Positions 9,960 to 21,978 are shown, counted from the first letter of the stretch. The stretch: DNA of 64,000 bases from Acidimicrobiales bacterium (GCA_018401565.1 JAGYKS010000039.1:62001-126000); one strand, 5' to 3'. Notes: generated by a model not told the origin, from the sequence alone. Numbers and translations are program-made.

Positions 9960-10571
9960 GTTGCCGAGTCCCGCCAGCAGTGCATCGACCATCCGGTCGA
10001 AGGTTGCAGCGGGATCGTCGATGAATCCGATGCCGCGCAATTCCAGTGACACGGCGCCGTGCATCGACGCCCAGATCTGGTGGGCAACGTCGGTGGGGTC
10101 TGCCGGGGTGAGCAGCCCCGCATCCATGGCCGCACGGACCCGGCCCAACAGCTCGCCGAAGGCGGCGAAGGCGATCTCAATGGATCCGGCACTGGGTTCG
10201 AACTCGGCAATGGCACGGTCGAACATGACCGAATAGAGCGTGGGTTGTTCGATGGCGAACTGGCGGTAGGCCTGACATCCCAGGCGCAGTCGACCGGCGA
10301 TGGGTTCGTCGGCGGTGGCGGCCAGTCGGCTGCGCAACAACACGAAGCCGTCGGCGAACAGGGCGTCCACCACGCCGTGCTTGTTGCCGAAGCGTGAATA
10401 CAGGCCCATGGGGGCCACGCCCGCAACCCGGCAGATCTCGCGCACCGACAACCCTTCGGTTCCGTGGTCGACAAGCACCTGGTGGGCGGCGTCGAGCACT
10501 GCCCGTTCGAGGTCGGCGCTGGGGGTGCGGGTCCCAGGGGAACCCGGTGGCGTTGGGGTCGGCGGATTCAT
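9957..10571 (-). CDS. TetR/AcrR family transcriptional repressor
   Basis: A 204-residue one-component regulator. The N-terminal helix-turn-helix (LSVREICRVAGVAPMGLYSR) is typical TetR. The C-terminal half contains YRQFAIEQPTLYSVMF, as in WHG-type TetR ligand domains. It is divergent from an MFS drug-efflux gene with a 98-bp spacer that holds a near-perfect inverted repeat over the efflux promoter, so it very likely represses that gene and probably itself. The ligand is unknown. Confidence 0.88.
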   Translation of the reverse strand: MNPPTPTPPGSPGTRTPSADLERAVLDAAHQVLVDHGTEGLSVREICRVAGVAPMGLYSRFGNKHGVVDALFADGFVLLRSRLAATADEPIAGRLRLGCQAYRQFAIEQPTLYSVMFDRAIAEFEPSAGSIEIAFAAFGELLGRVRAAMDAGLLTPADPTDVAHQIWASMHGAVSLELRGIGFIDDPAATFDRMVDALLAGLGN

Positions 10572-10621
10572 GGGCGGAGCACCTCAAGCAGACGTCGCCA
10601 CCACGTTACTTGCCACCCGAC

Positions 10622-10649
10622 TATGGAATGTAATTCCATAACTATGGAA
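10622..10649. promoter_or_regulatory. Probable TetR operator
   Basis: TATGGAAT-GTA-ATTCCATA (10622-10640) is a perfect 8-bp inverted repeat with a 3-base spacer, and a third half-site TATGGAA follows at 10643-10649. It lies between the divergent tetR and MFS genes, immediately upstream of the MFS -10 box, where bound repressor would block the -35 region. Confidence 0.7.
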
Positions 10650-10657
10650 CAGCATGC

Positions 10658-10663
10658 TATAAA
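10658..10663 (+). promoter_or_regulatory. -10 box of a leaderless MFS promoter
   Basis: TATAAA ends 6 bp before ATG 10670, so transcription would begin at or next to the A of the start codon. No ribosome-binding site precedes this ATG. Leaderless mRNAs are common in actinobacteria. No clear -35 box is seen; that region is occupied by the operator. Confidence 0.5.
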
Positions 10664-10669
10664 TGTCCC

Positions 10670-12299
10670 ATGGCCATCACTCCCACCAGCCCCGTGCCCG
10701 AGCGTTCACCCGTGCCCACCAACCCCGTGCCCAGCGACCCCGAGGCCACCGCCGCCCCGCACCACAGGTGCGGGCTCGGATCCGGCGGTCCCCAGCAGAT
10801 CGCAGCGGCGCCAGTGGCTCATCCTGACCGTGTTGTGCATGAGCGTGTTCATGGTGGTGGTGGACAACACCATCGTGAACGTGGCGCTTCCCACCCTCGG
10901 TCGGGAACTCGGCGCCAACACCACTGCGCTGCAATGGATCGTGGACGCCTATGCCCTGGTGTTTGCCAGCCTGCTGCTGTTCGGAGGAAGCCTCGGTGAC
11001 CGCTTCGGACGCAAGGGCATGCTCCAGATCGGACTGGTGCTGTTTGCTGCCACGTCGGTGATGGCGGGTTTGTCGTCCACCTCGGCCCAGCTCATCGCCT
11101 CACGGGCGGCCATGGGCGTGGGCGCTGCCCTGGTGTTTCCGGCCACGCTGGCCATCCTCATCAACGTGTTCACCCAACCCACCGAAAGGGCCAAGGCCAT
11201 CGGTGTGTGGTCGGCGGTGTCGGGGCTGGCGGTTGCGCTGGGGCCCCTCACCGGAGGAGCCCTGCTCGAACGCTTCGCCTGGGGTTCAATCTTTTTCGTC
11301 AACATCCCCATTGTCGTCATCGCCCTGGTGGCCGGCGCCATCTTGCTGCCGTCGAGCCGGGATCGCGCCGCCGGCCGGTTCGACCCGGTCGGGGTTCTGC
11401 TGTCCATCGGGGGCATCGGCGCCATCGTGTGGGGTCTCATTGAGGGACCCTCGCTGGGGTGGAGCTCCCCGGCAGTGCTGGGTGCGCTGGCCGCCGGAGT
11501 GGTGTTGGTGGTGGTGTTCGTGCGTTGGGAACTGCACCGCACCGACCCCATGCTGGACGTGCGCATGTTCTCCAACCCCCGCTTCAGCGCCGCAGCGGTG
11601 TCGGTGTCGATCGCATTTTTCGCCCTGTTCGGGTTCATCTTCCTCATCACCCAGTACTTCCAGCTGGTGCGGGGGTACAGCACGCTGAACGCCGGGGTGG
11701 CAACGCTCCCGTTTGCCCTGGGGGCGGGCATCAGTGCGCCGCTGAGTGCACGAGCCGCCCTGCGTTTTGGCACCAAACGGGTGGTCGCCACCGGTCTGGG
11801 TTCCATGACGGTGGGATTCCTCATCATTTCGCGCATCGGTCCCGACACCGCCTACTGGGGTCCCCTGGTGGTGTCGATGATCCTCATGGGTGCCGGCCTC
11901 ACCATGACCACCGCCCCGTCCACCGAGGCCATCATGGGAGAACTCCCCCGGGGCAAGGCCGGTGTGGGGTCGGCGGTCAATGACACCACCCGCGAAATCG
12001 GGGGCACGTTCGGGGTTGCTGTCCTGGGATCGGTGTTCATCTCGGTGTTCCGCCCCCGCATCACCGACGCACTGGCGGGCCTTCCCATCCCGACCGAAGC
12101 GCTGGAAGCCGCCCAGGGGTCGATCGGGGCCGCACTCGCCGTTGCCGAGCAGGCACCGGAGCAGGGTCGGGAACTGATCATCGAAGCGGCCCGAACGGCG
12201 TTCATGGATGGCCTGCACGTCAGTGTGCTGGTGGCGGCAGCGGCGGCGTTGATCGGCGTGGTGCTGGCGATCGTCTACCTCCCCAACCGATCAACCTGA
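10670..12299 (+). CDS. MFS drug efflux transporter, DHA2/EmrB-QacA type (frameshifted)
   Basis: An inner-membrane proton antiporter of about 542 residues with roughly 14 hydrophobic segments. Motif A appears as GDRFGRKGM after helix 2, and the opening helix contains [18 protein letters not shown], a hallmark of the DHA2 family. The N-terminal 30 residues ([19 protein letters not shown]...) are in another frame; one extra C in the run 10755-10758 would explain this. Alternatively translation starts further in, but no in-frame ATG or GTG there has a good signal. Regulated by the divergent TetR. It converges with the aldehyde dehydrogenase gene. Confidence 0.82.
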
Positions 12300-12311
12300 C
12301 CCGTGGACCCC

Positions 12312-12347
12312 GCGCAGTGGGCCTGCCCACAGTGGGCCCGCCTGCGC
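12312..12347. terminator. Large GC hairpin between convergent genes
   Basis: GTGGGC-CT-GCCCAC (12317-12330) is a perfect 6-bp hairpin nested inside a longer imperfect pairing of GCGCAG (12312-12317) with CTGCGC (12342-12347). It sits between the MFS stop and the stop of the convergent aldehyde dehydrogenase, so it probably terminates from both sides. Confidence 0.5.
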
Positions 12348-13799
12348 TCAGGCCGGGCAGCTGCAGGGACTTGACCTCGCAGAACTCCTCGATGCCCCAC
12401 ACGCCATTCTCGCGACCGATGCCGGACTGCTTGTAGCCGCCGAACGGAGCGATGAGGTTGAAGCGGCCGCCGTTGACGTCCACGCTGCCGGTGCGCAGGC
12501 GTCGGGCCACGGCCATGGCCCGTTCGGGATCAGCCGACTGCACCCCACCCGACAGGCCGTAGGGGTTGAGTTGGCGATGGCCACGGCCTCGTCCACGGTG
12601 TCGTACGGCATGATCACCAGCACCGGCCCGAAGATCTCTTCGTTGGCGATGGTCATGTCGGTCGTCACGTCGGCGAACACCGTGGGACGCACGAAAAAGC
12701 CGGTATCGAGGCCGTCGGGGGCGTCGGGGCCACCAGCCACCAGGCGGGCACCGGCGTCGATGCCGGCGTTGATGTAGCCGCGCACCCGGTCACGCTGGGC
12801 GGCTGACACCAGCGGTCCGAGCTGGGTGCCGGGCTCGAGCGCCGGGCCAACCTGCACCCCGTCGGCGGCAGCCGCTGCCAGTTCCACCACCCGGTCCTGC
12901 AGATGGCGGGGAACCAGCATGCGGGTGAGAGCCGTACAGGTCTGACCCGAGTTGAGGTAACACCCCATGGTCACGCCCGGCGGCACGCACCGGTCCAGGT
13001 CGGCGTCGTCGAGGATGATGTTGGCGCTCTTGCCACCCAGTTCCAGCGCCACCCGCTTCACCGTGGCCGCGGCCAGCTCGGCCACACGGGTGCCGGCGCG
13101 GGTGGACCCGGTGAACGACACCATGTCCACATCGGGGTGCACGGCCATGGCCTCACCCACCACCGGCCCGGTGCCGCCGACCAGGTTGAACACGCCGGCG
13201 GGGAACCCGGCGGCCTCGATGGCCTCGGCCAGCACCCAGGCGCTGAGCGGGGCCACCTCCGACGGCTTGAGCACCACGGTGCACCCGGCGGCCAATGCCG
13301 GGGCAACCTTGCACATCACCTGATGCAGCGGGTAGTTCCACGGGGTGATGGCAGCCACCACGCCCACCGGCTCGCGCACCACCAGCGAGTTGCCCACCGT
13401 GGTCTCCCACTGCACCTGACGGGCCAGGTCGATCTGGGCCCGCACGTTGGCGATCGGCATGCCGGCCTGGATCATGCGCGCCAGCATCGCCGGCATGCCG
13501 AGCTCGGTGGCGATGAGCGTGCCCAGTTCGTCGGCCCGTTCGTCCAGGGCGTCGGCCAGTGCCCCCAGCAGGGCGAGGCGATCGTCGAGCGGCGTGGCGG
13601 CCCAGCCGCTGCCGGGTGTTCCGTCGCCGTCGAAGGCCCGTCGGGCGGCGGCCACGGCGGCGTCAACATCGGCGGCGCTGCCGGAGCGAATGCGGCCGCA
13701 GACCTGCTCGGTGGACGGATCCACCACGTCGATGGTGCCGGCGTCACCGACGGGATCCACCCACGTGCCACCAATGAAGAACTGGTCCCTGTCGATCAT
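12348..13799 (-). CDS. Aldehyde dehydrogenase (frameshifted)
   Basis: NAD(P)-dependent aldehyde dehydrogenase superfamily member, about 483 residues after correction. TPWNYPLHQ, the nucleotide-binding GSTRAG, the catalytic-base motif [10 protein letters not shown] and the nucleophile motif NSGQTCTA are all present. One G is missing from the run 12562-12565 ([15 protein letters not shown] is restored). A second indel, one extra C near the end, would give the natural terminus and stop at 12348; without it the frame runs on antisense to the MFS gene to 12220. The start at 13799 has GGGGAG upstream. The substrate is unknown. Confidence 0.8.
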   Translation of the reverse strand: MIDRDQFFIGGTWVDPVGDAGTIDVVDPSTEQVCGRIRSGSAADVDAAVAAARRAFDGDGTPGSGWAATPLDDRLALLGALADALDERADELGTLIATELGMPAMLARMIQAGMPIANVRAQIDLARQVQWETTVGNSLVVREPVGVVAAITPWNYPLHQVMCKVAPALAAGCTVVLKPSEVAPLSAWVLAEAIEAAGFPAGVFNLVGGTGPVVGEAMAVHPDVDMVSFTGSTRAGTRVAELAAATVKRVALELGGKSANIILDDADLDRCVPPGVTMGCYLNSGQTCTALTRMLVPRHLQDRVVELAAAAADGVQVGPALEPGTQLGPLVSAAQRDRVRGYINAGIDAGARLVAGGPDAPDGLDTGFFVRPTVFADVTTDMTIANEEIFGPVLVIMPYDTVDEAVAIANSTPTACRVGCSRLIPNGPWPWPDACAPAAWTSTAAASTSSLRSAATSSPASVARMACGASRSSARSSPCSCPA

Positions 13800-13908
13800 G
13801 ACGACTCCCCTGTACATGTGCGGTTTGTGCATGTGCGGTTGTAGGTGTGCGGTGGCGCCGCCACCGGCGTGGTTGCAAACGCCAGGCCCCGGGGCCCGGC
13901 GGCCAGAT

Positions 13909-15105
<1,197 letters not shown>

Positions 15106-15195
15106 GGCAGCGAGGTTACCCACCCGACAGGCACCCCACCGAATGCGTCCGACGGCGTGGACCCGGATCCGGCGTCACGCCACCGGGCGGCAACC

Positions 15196-16053
15196 TCAGG
15201 CGCCCAGGCCCAGATTGGCGTGGATGGCCAGCGTGGTGGCCGACCGGTTCAGCGCGTACACGTGCAGTCCCGGGGCCCCCGCCGCCAGCAGATCGGCCGA
15301 CAACTCGGTGGCCAGCTCGATGCCGAGGGCGCGCACGGCGTCGGGATCATCGGCCACCGGCTCGAAGCGCTGGCGCACATGGTCGGGGAAGGCCGCCCCA
15401 CTCATGGCCGCCATGCGGTCCACCGCCCCCAGATTGGCGACCGGCATGATCCCGGGGATCACCGGCTTGTGCACACCGGCGGCGGCCAGCTCATCCATCA
15501 TCACCAGGTACGGCTCCACCTCGAAGAAGAACTGCGTGATGGCAAAGTCGGCGGCGGCCAGCTTGGCGGCCAGGTACTTGCGGTCGCTGGCCCGATCCGG
15601 TGACCGGGGGTGCATCTCGGGCTGGGCGGCCACCGCCACGCAAAAGCCGCCGACCCCAGCCACCAGGTCCACCAGGTCGCTGGCGTGGGTGAGCTCGCCG
15701 TCGATGTCGCCACCGTCAGCGGGCGGGTCGCCACCGAGTGCCAGCAGGTTTTCGATGCCGGCATCGCGGTACTGCCCCACCAACGCCAGCAGGTCACTGC
15801 GGGTGTGGGCCACACACGTGAGGTGGGCCATGGTGGGGATGCCGGTGCCCGACTGGATGTCGATCACCAGATCACGGGTGAGGTCACGGGTGCTGCCGCC
15901 GGCGCCGTAGGTGACCGACACGAACGACGGTGAAATGACCGACAGCTCGTCGAGGGCAGCGTCAAGCTGTTGACGGCCGTCGTCGGTCTTGGGCGGGAAC
16001 ACCTCGAACGAGAACGTGGGCCCGGCCGCCAGCAGGGCATCGATACGGGTCAT
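15196..16053 (-). CDS. metF: Methylenetetrahydrofolate reductase
   Basis: FAD-dependent reduction of 5,10-methylene-THF to 5-methyl-THF, which feeds methionine synthesis. The product is 285 residues, within the family range. FSFEVFPPKT with the catalytic Glu is at the N-terminus, SVTYGAGGST follows, and ENLLALGGDPP and FFFEVEPYLVMMDEL line the barrel. The ATG overlaps the folD stop by 4 bp (ATGA), so translation is coupled to folD, whose product makes its substrate. Confidence 0.95.
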   Translation of the reverse strand: MTRIDALLAAGPTFSFEVFPPKTDDGRQQLDAALDELSVISPSFVSVTYGAGGSTRDLTRDLVIDIQSGTGIPTMAHLTCVAHTRSDLLALVGQYRDAGIENLLALGGDPPADGGDIDGELTHASDLVDLVAGVGGFCVAVAAQPEMHPRSPDRASDRKYLAAKLAAADFAITQFFFEVEPYLVMMDELAAAGVHKPVIPGIMPVANLGAVDRMAAMSGAAFPDHVRQRFEPVADDPDAVRALGIELATELSADLLAAGAPGLHVYALNRSATTLAIHANLGLGA

Positions 16054-16916
16054 GCTGAGCGCTCCAGTGCCGCCTCGGCGGCAGCCACGGTATTGACCAG
16101 CAACATGGCCCTGGTCATCGGACCCACCCCACCGACGCGTGGCGACAGCCACGACGCGACCTCGGCCACACCATCGTCCACGTCCGACACCACCTTGCCG
16201 TCGGCGAAGCTCACACCGGCTGCCACCACCACGGCACCGGGGGCCACCATGTCGGCGGTGACCAGGCCCGGCGACCCGGCGGCGGCCACGATCACGTCGG
16301 CGGTGCGCACCAGCGGGGCGATGTCGGCCACCCCGGTGTGCACCACGGTGACGGCGGCGTTGGCGTCGGGACGCTTGAGGGTGACCAGGTTGGCCAACGG
16401 CCGCCCGATGGTGAGGCCCCGGCCGATGATCACCACGTGCGTGCCGGCCAGGGTCACGCCGTGGTCGGCCAGCAACCGCAGGATGCCAGCCGGTGTGCAC
16501 GGCAGCACGGTGGGCACGCCCTGCACCAGCCGGCCCAGGTTCACCGGGTGCAGGCCGTCGGCGTCCTTGGCCGGATCCATGGCCAGCAGGGCCGCCTCGT
16601 AGTCGAGATGGGCGGGAAACGGGTACTGCATGATGTAGGCGTCGACGGCGGGGTCGGCGTTGAATCGGGCAACGACATCGAGCACGTCGGCCTGGCTGGC
16701 GTCGGCTGGCAACTGCACATGGTGTGAGGCGATGCCCACGGCGGCGCAGTCCTGCTGTTTCATGGCGACATACCGTGCCGACGGGCCGTCGTCGCCCACC
16801 AGCAACGTGCCCAGGCCGGGGGTGACCCCGCGCTGTGCCAGCGCAGAGGCACGCTCAGCCACCTCGGCGCGCACGGTGGCGGCCACCACTTCCCCATCAA
16901 GCACCTGAGCGGTCAC
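16050..16916 (-). CDS. folD: Methylenetetrahydrofolate dehydrogenase/cyclohydrolase
   Basis: Bifunctional enzyme interconverting 5,10-methylene-THF, 5,10-methenyl-THF and 10-formyl-THF. The 288-residue product shows the catalytic Tyr/Lys motif SARYVAMKQQDC, PVNLGRLVQG, PCTPAGILRLL and the NADP loop IGRGLTIGRPLANL, ending with PRVGGVGPMTRAMLLVNT. The start is a GTG at 16916. It lies between purH and metF; its product 10-formyl-THF is the one-carbon donor for both PurN and PurH upstream. Confidence 0.95.
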   Translation of the reverse strand: MTAQVLDGEVVAATVRAEVAERASALAQRGVTPGLGTLLVGDDGPSARYVAMKQQDCAAVGIASHHVQLPADASQADVLDVVARFNADPAVDAYIMQYPFPAHLDYEAALLAMDPAKDADGLHPVNLGRLVQGVPTVLPCTPAGILRLLADHGVTLAGTHVVIIGRGLTIGRPLANLVTLKRPDANAAVTVVHTGVADIAPLVRTADVIVAAAGSPGLVTADMVAPGAVVVAAGVSFADGKVVSDVDDGVAEVASWLSPRVGGVGPMTRAMLLVNTVAAAEAALERSA

Positions 16917-16971
16917 GCCGCAGAGCCTAACGGTGCGCCGTCATGGCGTGACGACCGGGTCCGCCAACGTG

Positions 16972-18567
16972 TCAGTGCCGGAAGTGGCGTTCGCCGGTGA
17001 ACACCATGGCCAGGCCCTCGGCGTCGGCCCGGGCGATCACTTCTTCGTCCCGCACCGACCCGCCGGGCTGCACCACCAGGCCGGCACCGGCTTCCACGGC
17101 ACCGTCGAGGCCGTCAGCGAACGGGAAGAACGCGTCGGAGGCGTACACGCCCCCTGCGGCGCGGCCATCGGCCTTGTCACAGGCGATGCGTCCGGCGTCA
17201 CGACGGTTCTGCTGACCGGCACCGATGCCCACGGCAGCGCCGTCACGCACCAGCACGATGGCGTTGGACCCCACCCGGGCCACCACCCGCACCGCCAAAG
17301 CGGCATCGGCCAACTCGGTTGCGGTCGGCTGACGGGCGGTGACCACCTGCCACGTCGACGGGTCGGCCCCCACCACGTCAGGGCGTCTGCACCAGGGCAC
17401 CGCCGTCGATGAGCCGCACCGACAGCCCGGTGGGTCGCGGTGGTGTGGCCTCAAGCACCCGCAGGTTGCGCTTGGCCAGCAACACGTCGAGGGCGCCGGG
17501 ATCGAACCCGGGGGCGATGACCACCTCGGTGAAGATCCCCGACAGTCCCTCGGCCATGCCCATGGTCACCGGGCGGTTCACCGCCACGATGCCGCCGAAG
17601 GCGCTCACCGGGTCGCACTCGTGGGCCTTGCGCCACGCCACGGTGACATCGGTGCCCACGGCCACACCACAGGGGTTGGCGTGCTTGATGACCACGGCGG
17701 CGGGGTCGTCGCCCAGTTCGTTCACCAGTCGCCATGCCGCCTCGGCATCCCACACGTTGAGGTAGCTCATGGGCTTGCCGCCGTGCTGCACGGCGGTGTC
17801 CCACCAGCCACCCACCGGTGTGCCGGCGGCGTCGATGGCCACGTACCTGGCGCCGTGCTGGTGCGGATTTTCGCCGTAGCGCAGCACCTGGTCACGTACC
17901 AGCCGCACATCGAGGCGGGCGGGCAAGTGGTCGGTGGCATCGGCCGGAGCAGCGTTGGCGCTACATCGGTGCCCGTGTCGGCTGGGCCGGTCGCCAGCGT
18001 CGCGATGAGGCAGTGTCGGCGGCGCTCTGACAGCCAGGCGGTGACGTCGGCGTCGTAGGCAGCCGTGACGGCAAAGGCCTTGGCCGCCAGACGCATGCGG
18101 GTGGCCTCGGTGACCACACCGTTGGCGGCGATCTCGGCCGCCACCACGTCGTAGTCGGCGGGGTCCACCACCACGGTGACGTGGGCGTGGTTTTTGGCTG
18201 CGGCGCGCACCATGGCCGGGCCGCCGATGTCGATGAGTTCCACCGACGGGTCCGAACTGAACGGGTACAGGTTCACCACCACCAGATGGATGGCCTCGAT
18301 GTCATGGGCGGCCATGTCGGCCACGTGGGCGGGATCATCGGTGTCGGCCAGGATGCCGCCGTGCACCCGCGGGTGCAGGGTCACCACCCTGTGACCCAGG
18401 ATGGGCTCGAACCCGGTGATGTCGGCCACGTCGGTGACGGCCAGACCGGCGTCGGCGATGACCCGGGCCGTACCGCCGCTGCTGAGCAGGTCCCACCCGG
18501 CACCGGCCAGCACCCCGGCCAGCTCGGTGATTCCGGTCTTGTCGTACACCGACAGCAATGCCCTCAT
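16972..18567 (-). CDS. purH: AICAR transformylase/IMP cyclohydrolase (frameshifted)
   Basis: Catalyses the last two steps of IMP synthesis. The N-terminal cyclohydrolase domain begins [13 protein letters not shown] and includes SSGGTARVI and HPRVHGGIL; the transformylase domain has [26 protein letters not shown] and, at the end, [13 protein letters not shown] and [10 protein letters not shown]. Two indels split the gene into three frames: one base missing near 17958 and one extra G in 17381-17383. Corrected length is 531 residues, normal for PurH. ATG 18567 follows a GAAGGGAA box, 49 bp after the purN stop. Confidence 0.9.
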
Positions 18568-18616
18568 GGGGTTCCCTTCGTCATGACCAGCGATGCCCGA
18601 ACCGGTGACCGCACGG

Positions 18617-19177
18617 TCACACCCGGCCCCGGGCGACAACATCGAGCACCGACTGCACGTACAGCTGGCGCTCCACAACCTTGATCCGCTCGTGCAGGCT
18701 CTCGACGGTGTCTCCGTCGAGCACCTCCACGGCCTGCTGGGCCAGGATCGGGCCGTCGTCGACGGCCTCGGTGGCCACGTGCACGGTGCAGCCCGTCACC
18801 TTCACCCCGGCGGCCAGGGCCGCATCGACGGCGTGCCATCCCTTGAACGAGGGCAGGAGCGCCGGATGGGTGTTGAGGATGCAACCGCCGAAGGCGTCGA
18901 ACACCGGGGTGGCCAGGATGGTGCCGAAACCGGCCATCACCACCAGGTCGGTGCCGGCCGCCTCGAGCACCGTGACCATGGTGCGTGAATAGGCGTGGCG
19001 GTCGAAGTCATCCCCGAAGCTGGTGCGTTCAACCATCTCGCACGCAATCCCATGCCGTTTGGCCACCTCGATGGCACCGCAGGGGCGGTCCACCACCACC
19101 ACGGCAACCGGAACGCCGGCGTCGCACATGGCATCGAGGATGGTCCCTGATCCCGACGCCAACACCGCAACCCGCAT
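18617..19177 (-). CDS. purN: Phosphoribosylglycinamide formyltransferase
   Basis: Transfers the formyl group of 10-formyl-THF to GAR in purine synthesis. The 186-residue protein has the phosphate loop [12 protein letters not shown] at the N-terminus, the catalytic Asn-x-His in [12 protein letters not shown] and the catalytic Asp region [16 protein letters not shown]. It is the first gene of the purN-purH-folD-metF run. Confidence 0.95.
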   Translation of the reverse strand: MRVAVLASGSGTILDAMCDAGVPVAVVVVDRPCGAIEVAKRHGIACEMVERTSFGDDFDRHAYSRTMVTVLEAAGTDLVVMAGFGTILATPVFDAFGGCILNTHPALLPSFKGWHAVDAALAAGVKVTGCTVHVATEAVDDGPILAQQAVEVLDGDTVESLHERIKVVERQLYVQSVLDVVARGRV

Positions 19178-19231
19178 TTCCCGGACGCTACCAGCCTGTG
19201 ACCGGACCCCGTTTCAGCCCCGTGGGTGCCA

Positions 19232-21978
19232 TCAGGCGTCGCCGACGACCACGGTGACCGACCCGGTGATGTGGCGTGACGACGCCCCCACGTGCACCTG
19301 GTGCTCCCCGGCAGGCACCACCCAGCCGGCGACGGCGTCGTCCCAGCCGGCGAACGCCCGACGGTTCAACCCCACCGTGACCTGTCGGGTGGCGCCGGCT
19401 GGCACCGGCACCCGCACGAAGCCCCGCAACTCACGTTGGGGCCGGCCCACCGTGCCCGCCGGCGGTTCCACGTAGCACTGCACCACCTCGTGGCCGTCAC
19501 GCCCGCCGGAGTTGGTGACGTCGATGGTGCACAGCACCACGGCATCGCTTCCGGGTCGTTCGCCTGCTGCCAACGGACCCCCAACCAGCTCTCCCAGCCC
19601 GTTCGATGGTGGGCGGGCCATGGTCGAAGGTGGTGTACGACAGCCCGTGGCCGAAGCACCATTCGGGCTCGATGTTGTGTTCGTCGTACCAGCGGTACCC
19701 GATGAGCAGTTCCTCGGCGTAGTGCACCTTGCCGTTTTCCCCGGGGTAGTTCCCGTGCGACGGATTGTCGGCCAGGCTGGCCGGGAACGTGGTGGGCAGG
19801 CGCCCCGACGGGTTCACGTCACCACTGAGCACGTCGGCCAGCGCATGGCCACCCTCCTGCCCCGGGTACCACAGCTGCACCACGGCGGCCACGTCGCCCC
19901 GCCACGGCATGTGCACCGGAGCACCGGCGTTGACCACCACCACGGTGCGGGCATTTGCTGCTGCCACGGCCGCCACCAGGTCGTTTTGTTCGGGCGGCAG
20001 ATCCAAAGTGGTGCGGTCGCGGCCTTCGGTCTCGGTGTCGTGATTCAGTCCCACCACCACCACGGCCACCTCGGCGGCACGGGCGGCGGCCACGGCCCGG
20101 TCAACGGCGTCGGGGGCCGGCACCACGGCCGCACCCACCTGCCCGGCGCTGAGGAACTCACTGCCGGTGTTGGACAGCTCGTAGGTCAGCTTGAGCGAGC
20201 GGGTACCAGTTTCCGTCTCGCCGGCGGCCTGGACCAGTTGCTGGGGGCGCTGCGTCGCCGGTGACCTCGGCGCTTCCCAGCCCGAAAAACGACTCACCGG
20301 GCTGGCGATCGCCGGTGAGGTCGCACACCACAACGCCATCGACCAGCAGGCGTGACGGCCCTGCCGAGGTGATGCCAAAGCGCACGGTGGCACCGGCCGG
20401 CACCTCCATGGTGGCGTGCCAGCGGGCCCAGTACGTGCCGGTGATGCCCGGGGGCATGACCCCGGCCCACATGCCGGTGGCCGCCCGCATCGGCACCACC
20501 GACACCGGGTCACCGTCGTAGTCGGGGTTGTCGAAGTACTCAGCCAGCACACAAAAGCTGTCGTCGGGACCGGTGGATGCCTCGGCGATCCCGGGGGTGG
20601 CATCAGGCAGGGCGGCAAGGCTGCGACCGTCGAGCAACGGCATCGACCGCACCGACAGGCACCCCGGCTCGAACACGACCTCGGTGCCCACCGACGCAAA
20701 CCGGTCCAGCAGCCCATCAAGGGGCGTGACCACATGGTGGGCCTTGAGTTGGGCACTTCCGCCACCCTGGATCCAGGCCCCATCGGCGTTGGGCCCGATG
20801 ACGGCCATGGTGCCCGGAGCCGGATCCAGCGGCAACATCGGCGTGTCGCCACCAGCGGGCACGGCGTTGGCCAGCACCACGATGCCGGCCGCCGACAGCT
20901 CCCGGGCCAGCGCACGGGCCTGGGGTCGGTCCACGCTGCGCTCGGGTGCCTCGGTGGGCACCACACCGGCGGTCAGGTTGTCCAGCATTCCGGTGCGAGC
21001 GGCCACACCCAGCACGTTGCGGGCCATGGACAACACCACGTCGGCGGGAACGTCACCGGCGTCCACGGCGTGGACCAGCCGGACACCGAAATGCTGGACG
21101 GGCCCGGGCATCTCCCAGTCCAGGCCCGCCAGTGCCGCCTCGGCAGTGCTGTGGGTGCCCAGCCAGTCCGACACCACGGCGCCATCGAAGCCCCATTCGC
21201 CGCGCAGCACGTCGGTCAGCAGCCAGGGGTGCTCGCCGCAGTAGGTGCCGTTGAGGCGGTTGTAGGCGCTCATGACCATCCACACGCCGGCCTCGGTCAC
21301 TGCCGCCTCAAACGGCACCAGGTACAGCTCGCGCAACGCCCGCTCAGACACCTCAGCAGAAATCGAGTGGCGCTCGTGTTCCTGGTCGTTGGCCACGAAG
21401 TGCTTCACGCACGCCGACACCCCCGCCGACTGCACGCCGGTGATGTACCCCACGGCCATGCGGGCAGTGAGGTGGGGGTCCTCACCGAAGCATTCGAAGT
21501 TGCGCCCGGCCAGCGGCGTGCGGTGCAGGTTCACCGTGGGGGCGAGCAGAACGCTGGCTGAACGGTCACGCACCTCGTCGGCCAGGGCGGCACCGGCACG
21601 CTGCAACAAGTCGGGATCCCAGGTGGCGGCCATGGATGTGGGACACGGCAGCACCAGCGACGGAGTGCCCGACCCGATCTCGCCGGCACCACGGGCCCCC
21701 ACCGGCCCGTCGGTGACCTTGATGGCCCCAATGCCCAGCCGGGTAATGCGGTGGTTGTGCCACATGCCGAACCCGGCCACCACCAGTGCCGCCTCGGCCA
21801 CGGTGAGCTCGCCAACGAGCTGGTCCGCCATCGCCGGGATGGGAGGACGAGACATTGGGGCACCCCCGCTGGAGGCGCCGGCCGGGCGCGCAGACGAATC
21901 AGGGGCAGAAGAACCAGGTGTGGACGGGTCAGGTGTGGACGAGTCAGGCGTGGACGGGTCAGGCGTGGACGCTGGCAT
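19232..21978 (-). CDS. GH3 family beta-glucosidase with PA14 and Fn3-like domains (frameshifted)
   Basis: Glycoside hydrolase family 3, about 914 residues after correction. GRNFECFGEDPHL, VKHFVANDQE and the nucleophile region GAVVSDWLGTH form the GH3 TIM barrel. A PA14-like insert follows (FCVLAEYFDNPDYDG... TYWARWHATMEVP), then the second GH3 domain (GLNHDTETEGRDR, NAGAPVHMPW) and a C-terminal Fn3-like domain. Two extra bases, in the runs 20243-20247 and 19578-19582, break the frame. No signal peptide is visible; the N-terminus is a Ser-Thr-Pro-Asp repeat, and ATG 21855 is an alternative start after it. It acts on beta-linked gluco-oligosaccharides by family inference. Confidence 0.85.
21916..21975. 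repeat. 15-bp coding repeat at the GH3 N-terminus
   Basis: Four 15-bp units (21916, 21931, 21946, 21961) encode Ser-Thr-Pro-Asp-Ser/Pro pentapeptides at the start of the GH3 protein. The unit is a multiple of three, so copy-number change keeps the frame. Confidence 0.85.

Noticed and set aside
10644-10670. An earlier MFS start at ATG 10644
   Set aside because: It lies inside the operator, has no ribosome-binding site, and gives a Pro/Cys/His-rich N-terminus unlike any transporter.
12220-12543. A separate small gene overlapping the end of the MFS gene
   Set aside because: Its first part is the C-terminal portion of the aldehyde dehydrogenase ([14 protein letters not shown]), displaced by a one-base deletion; the rest is antisense to MFS.
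19232-21978. Mobile or defence island around the GH3 gene
   Set aside because: No integrase, transposase, terminal repeat or tRNA was found, and neighbours on both sides are housekeeping genes in normal order.
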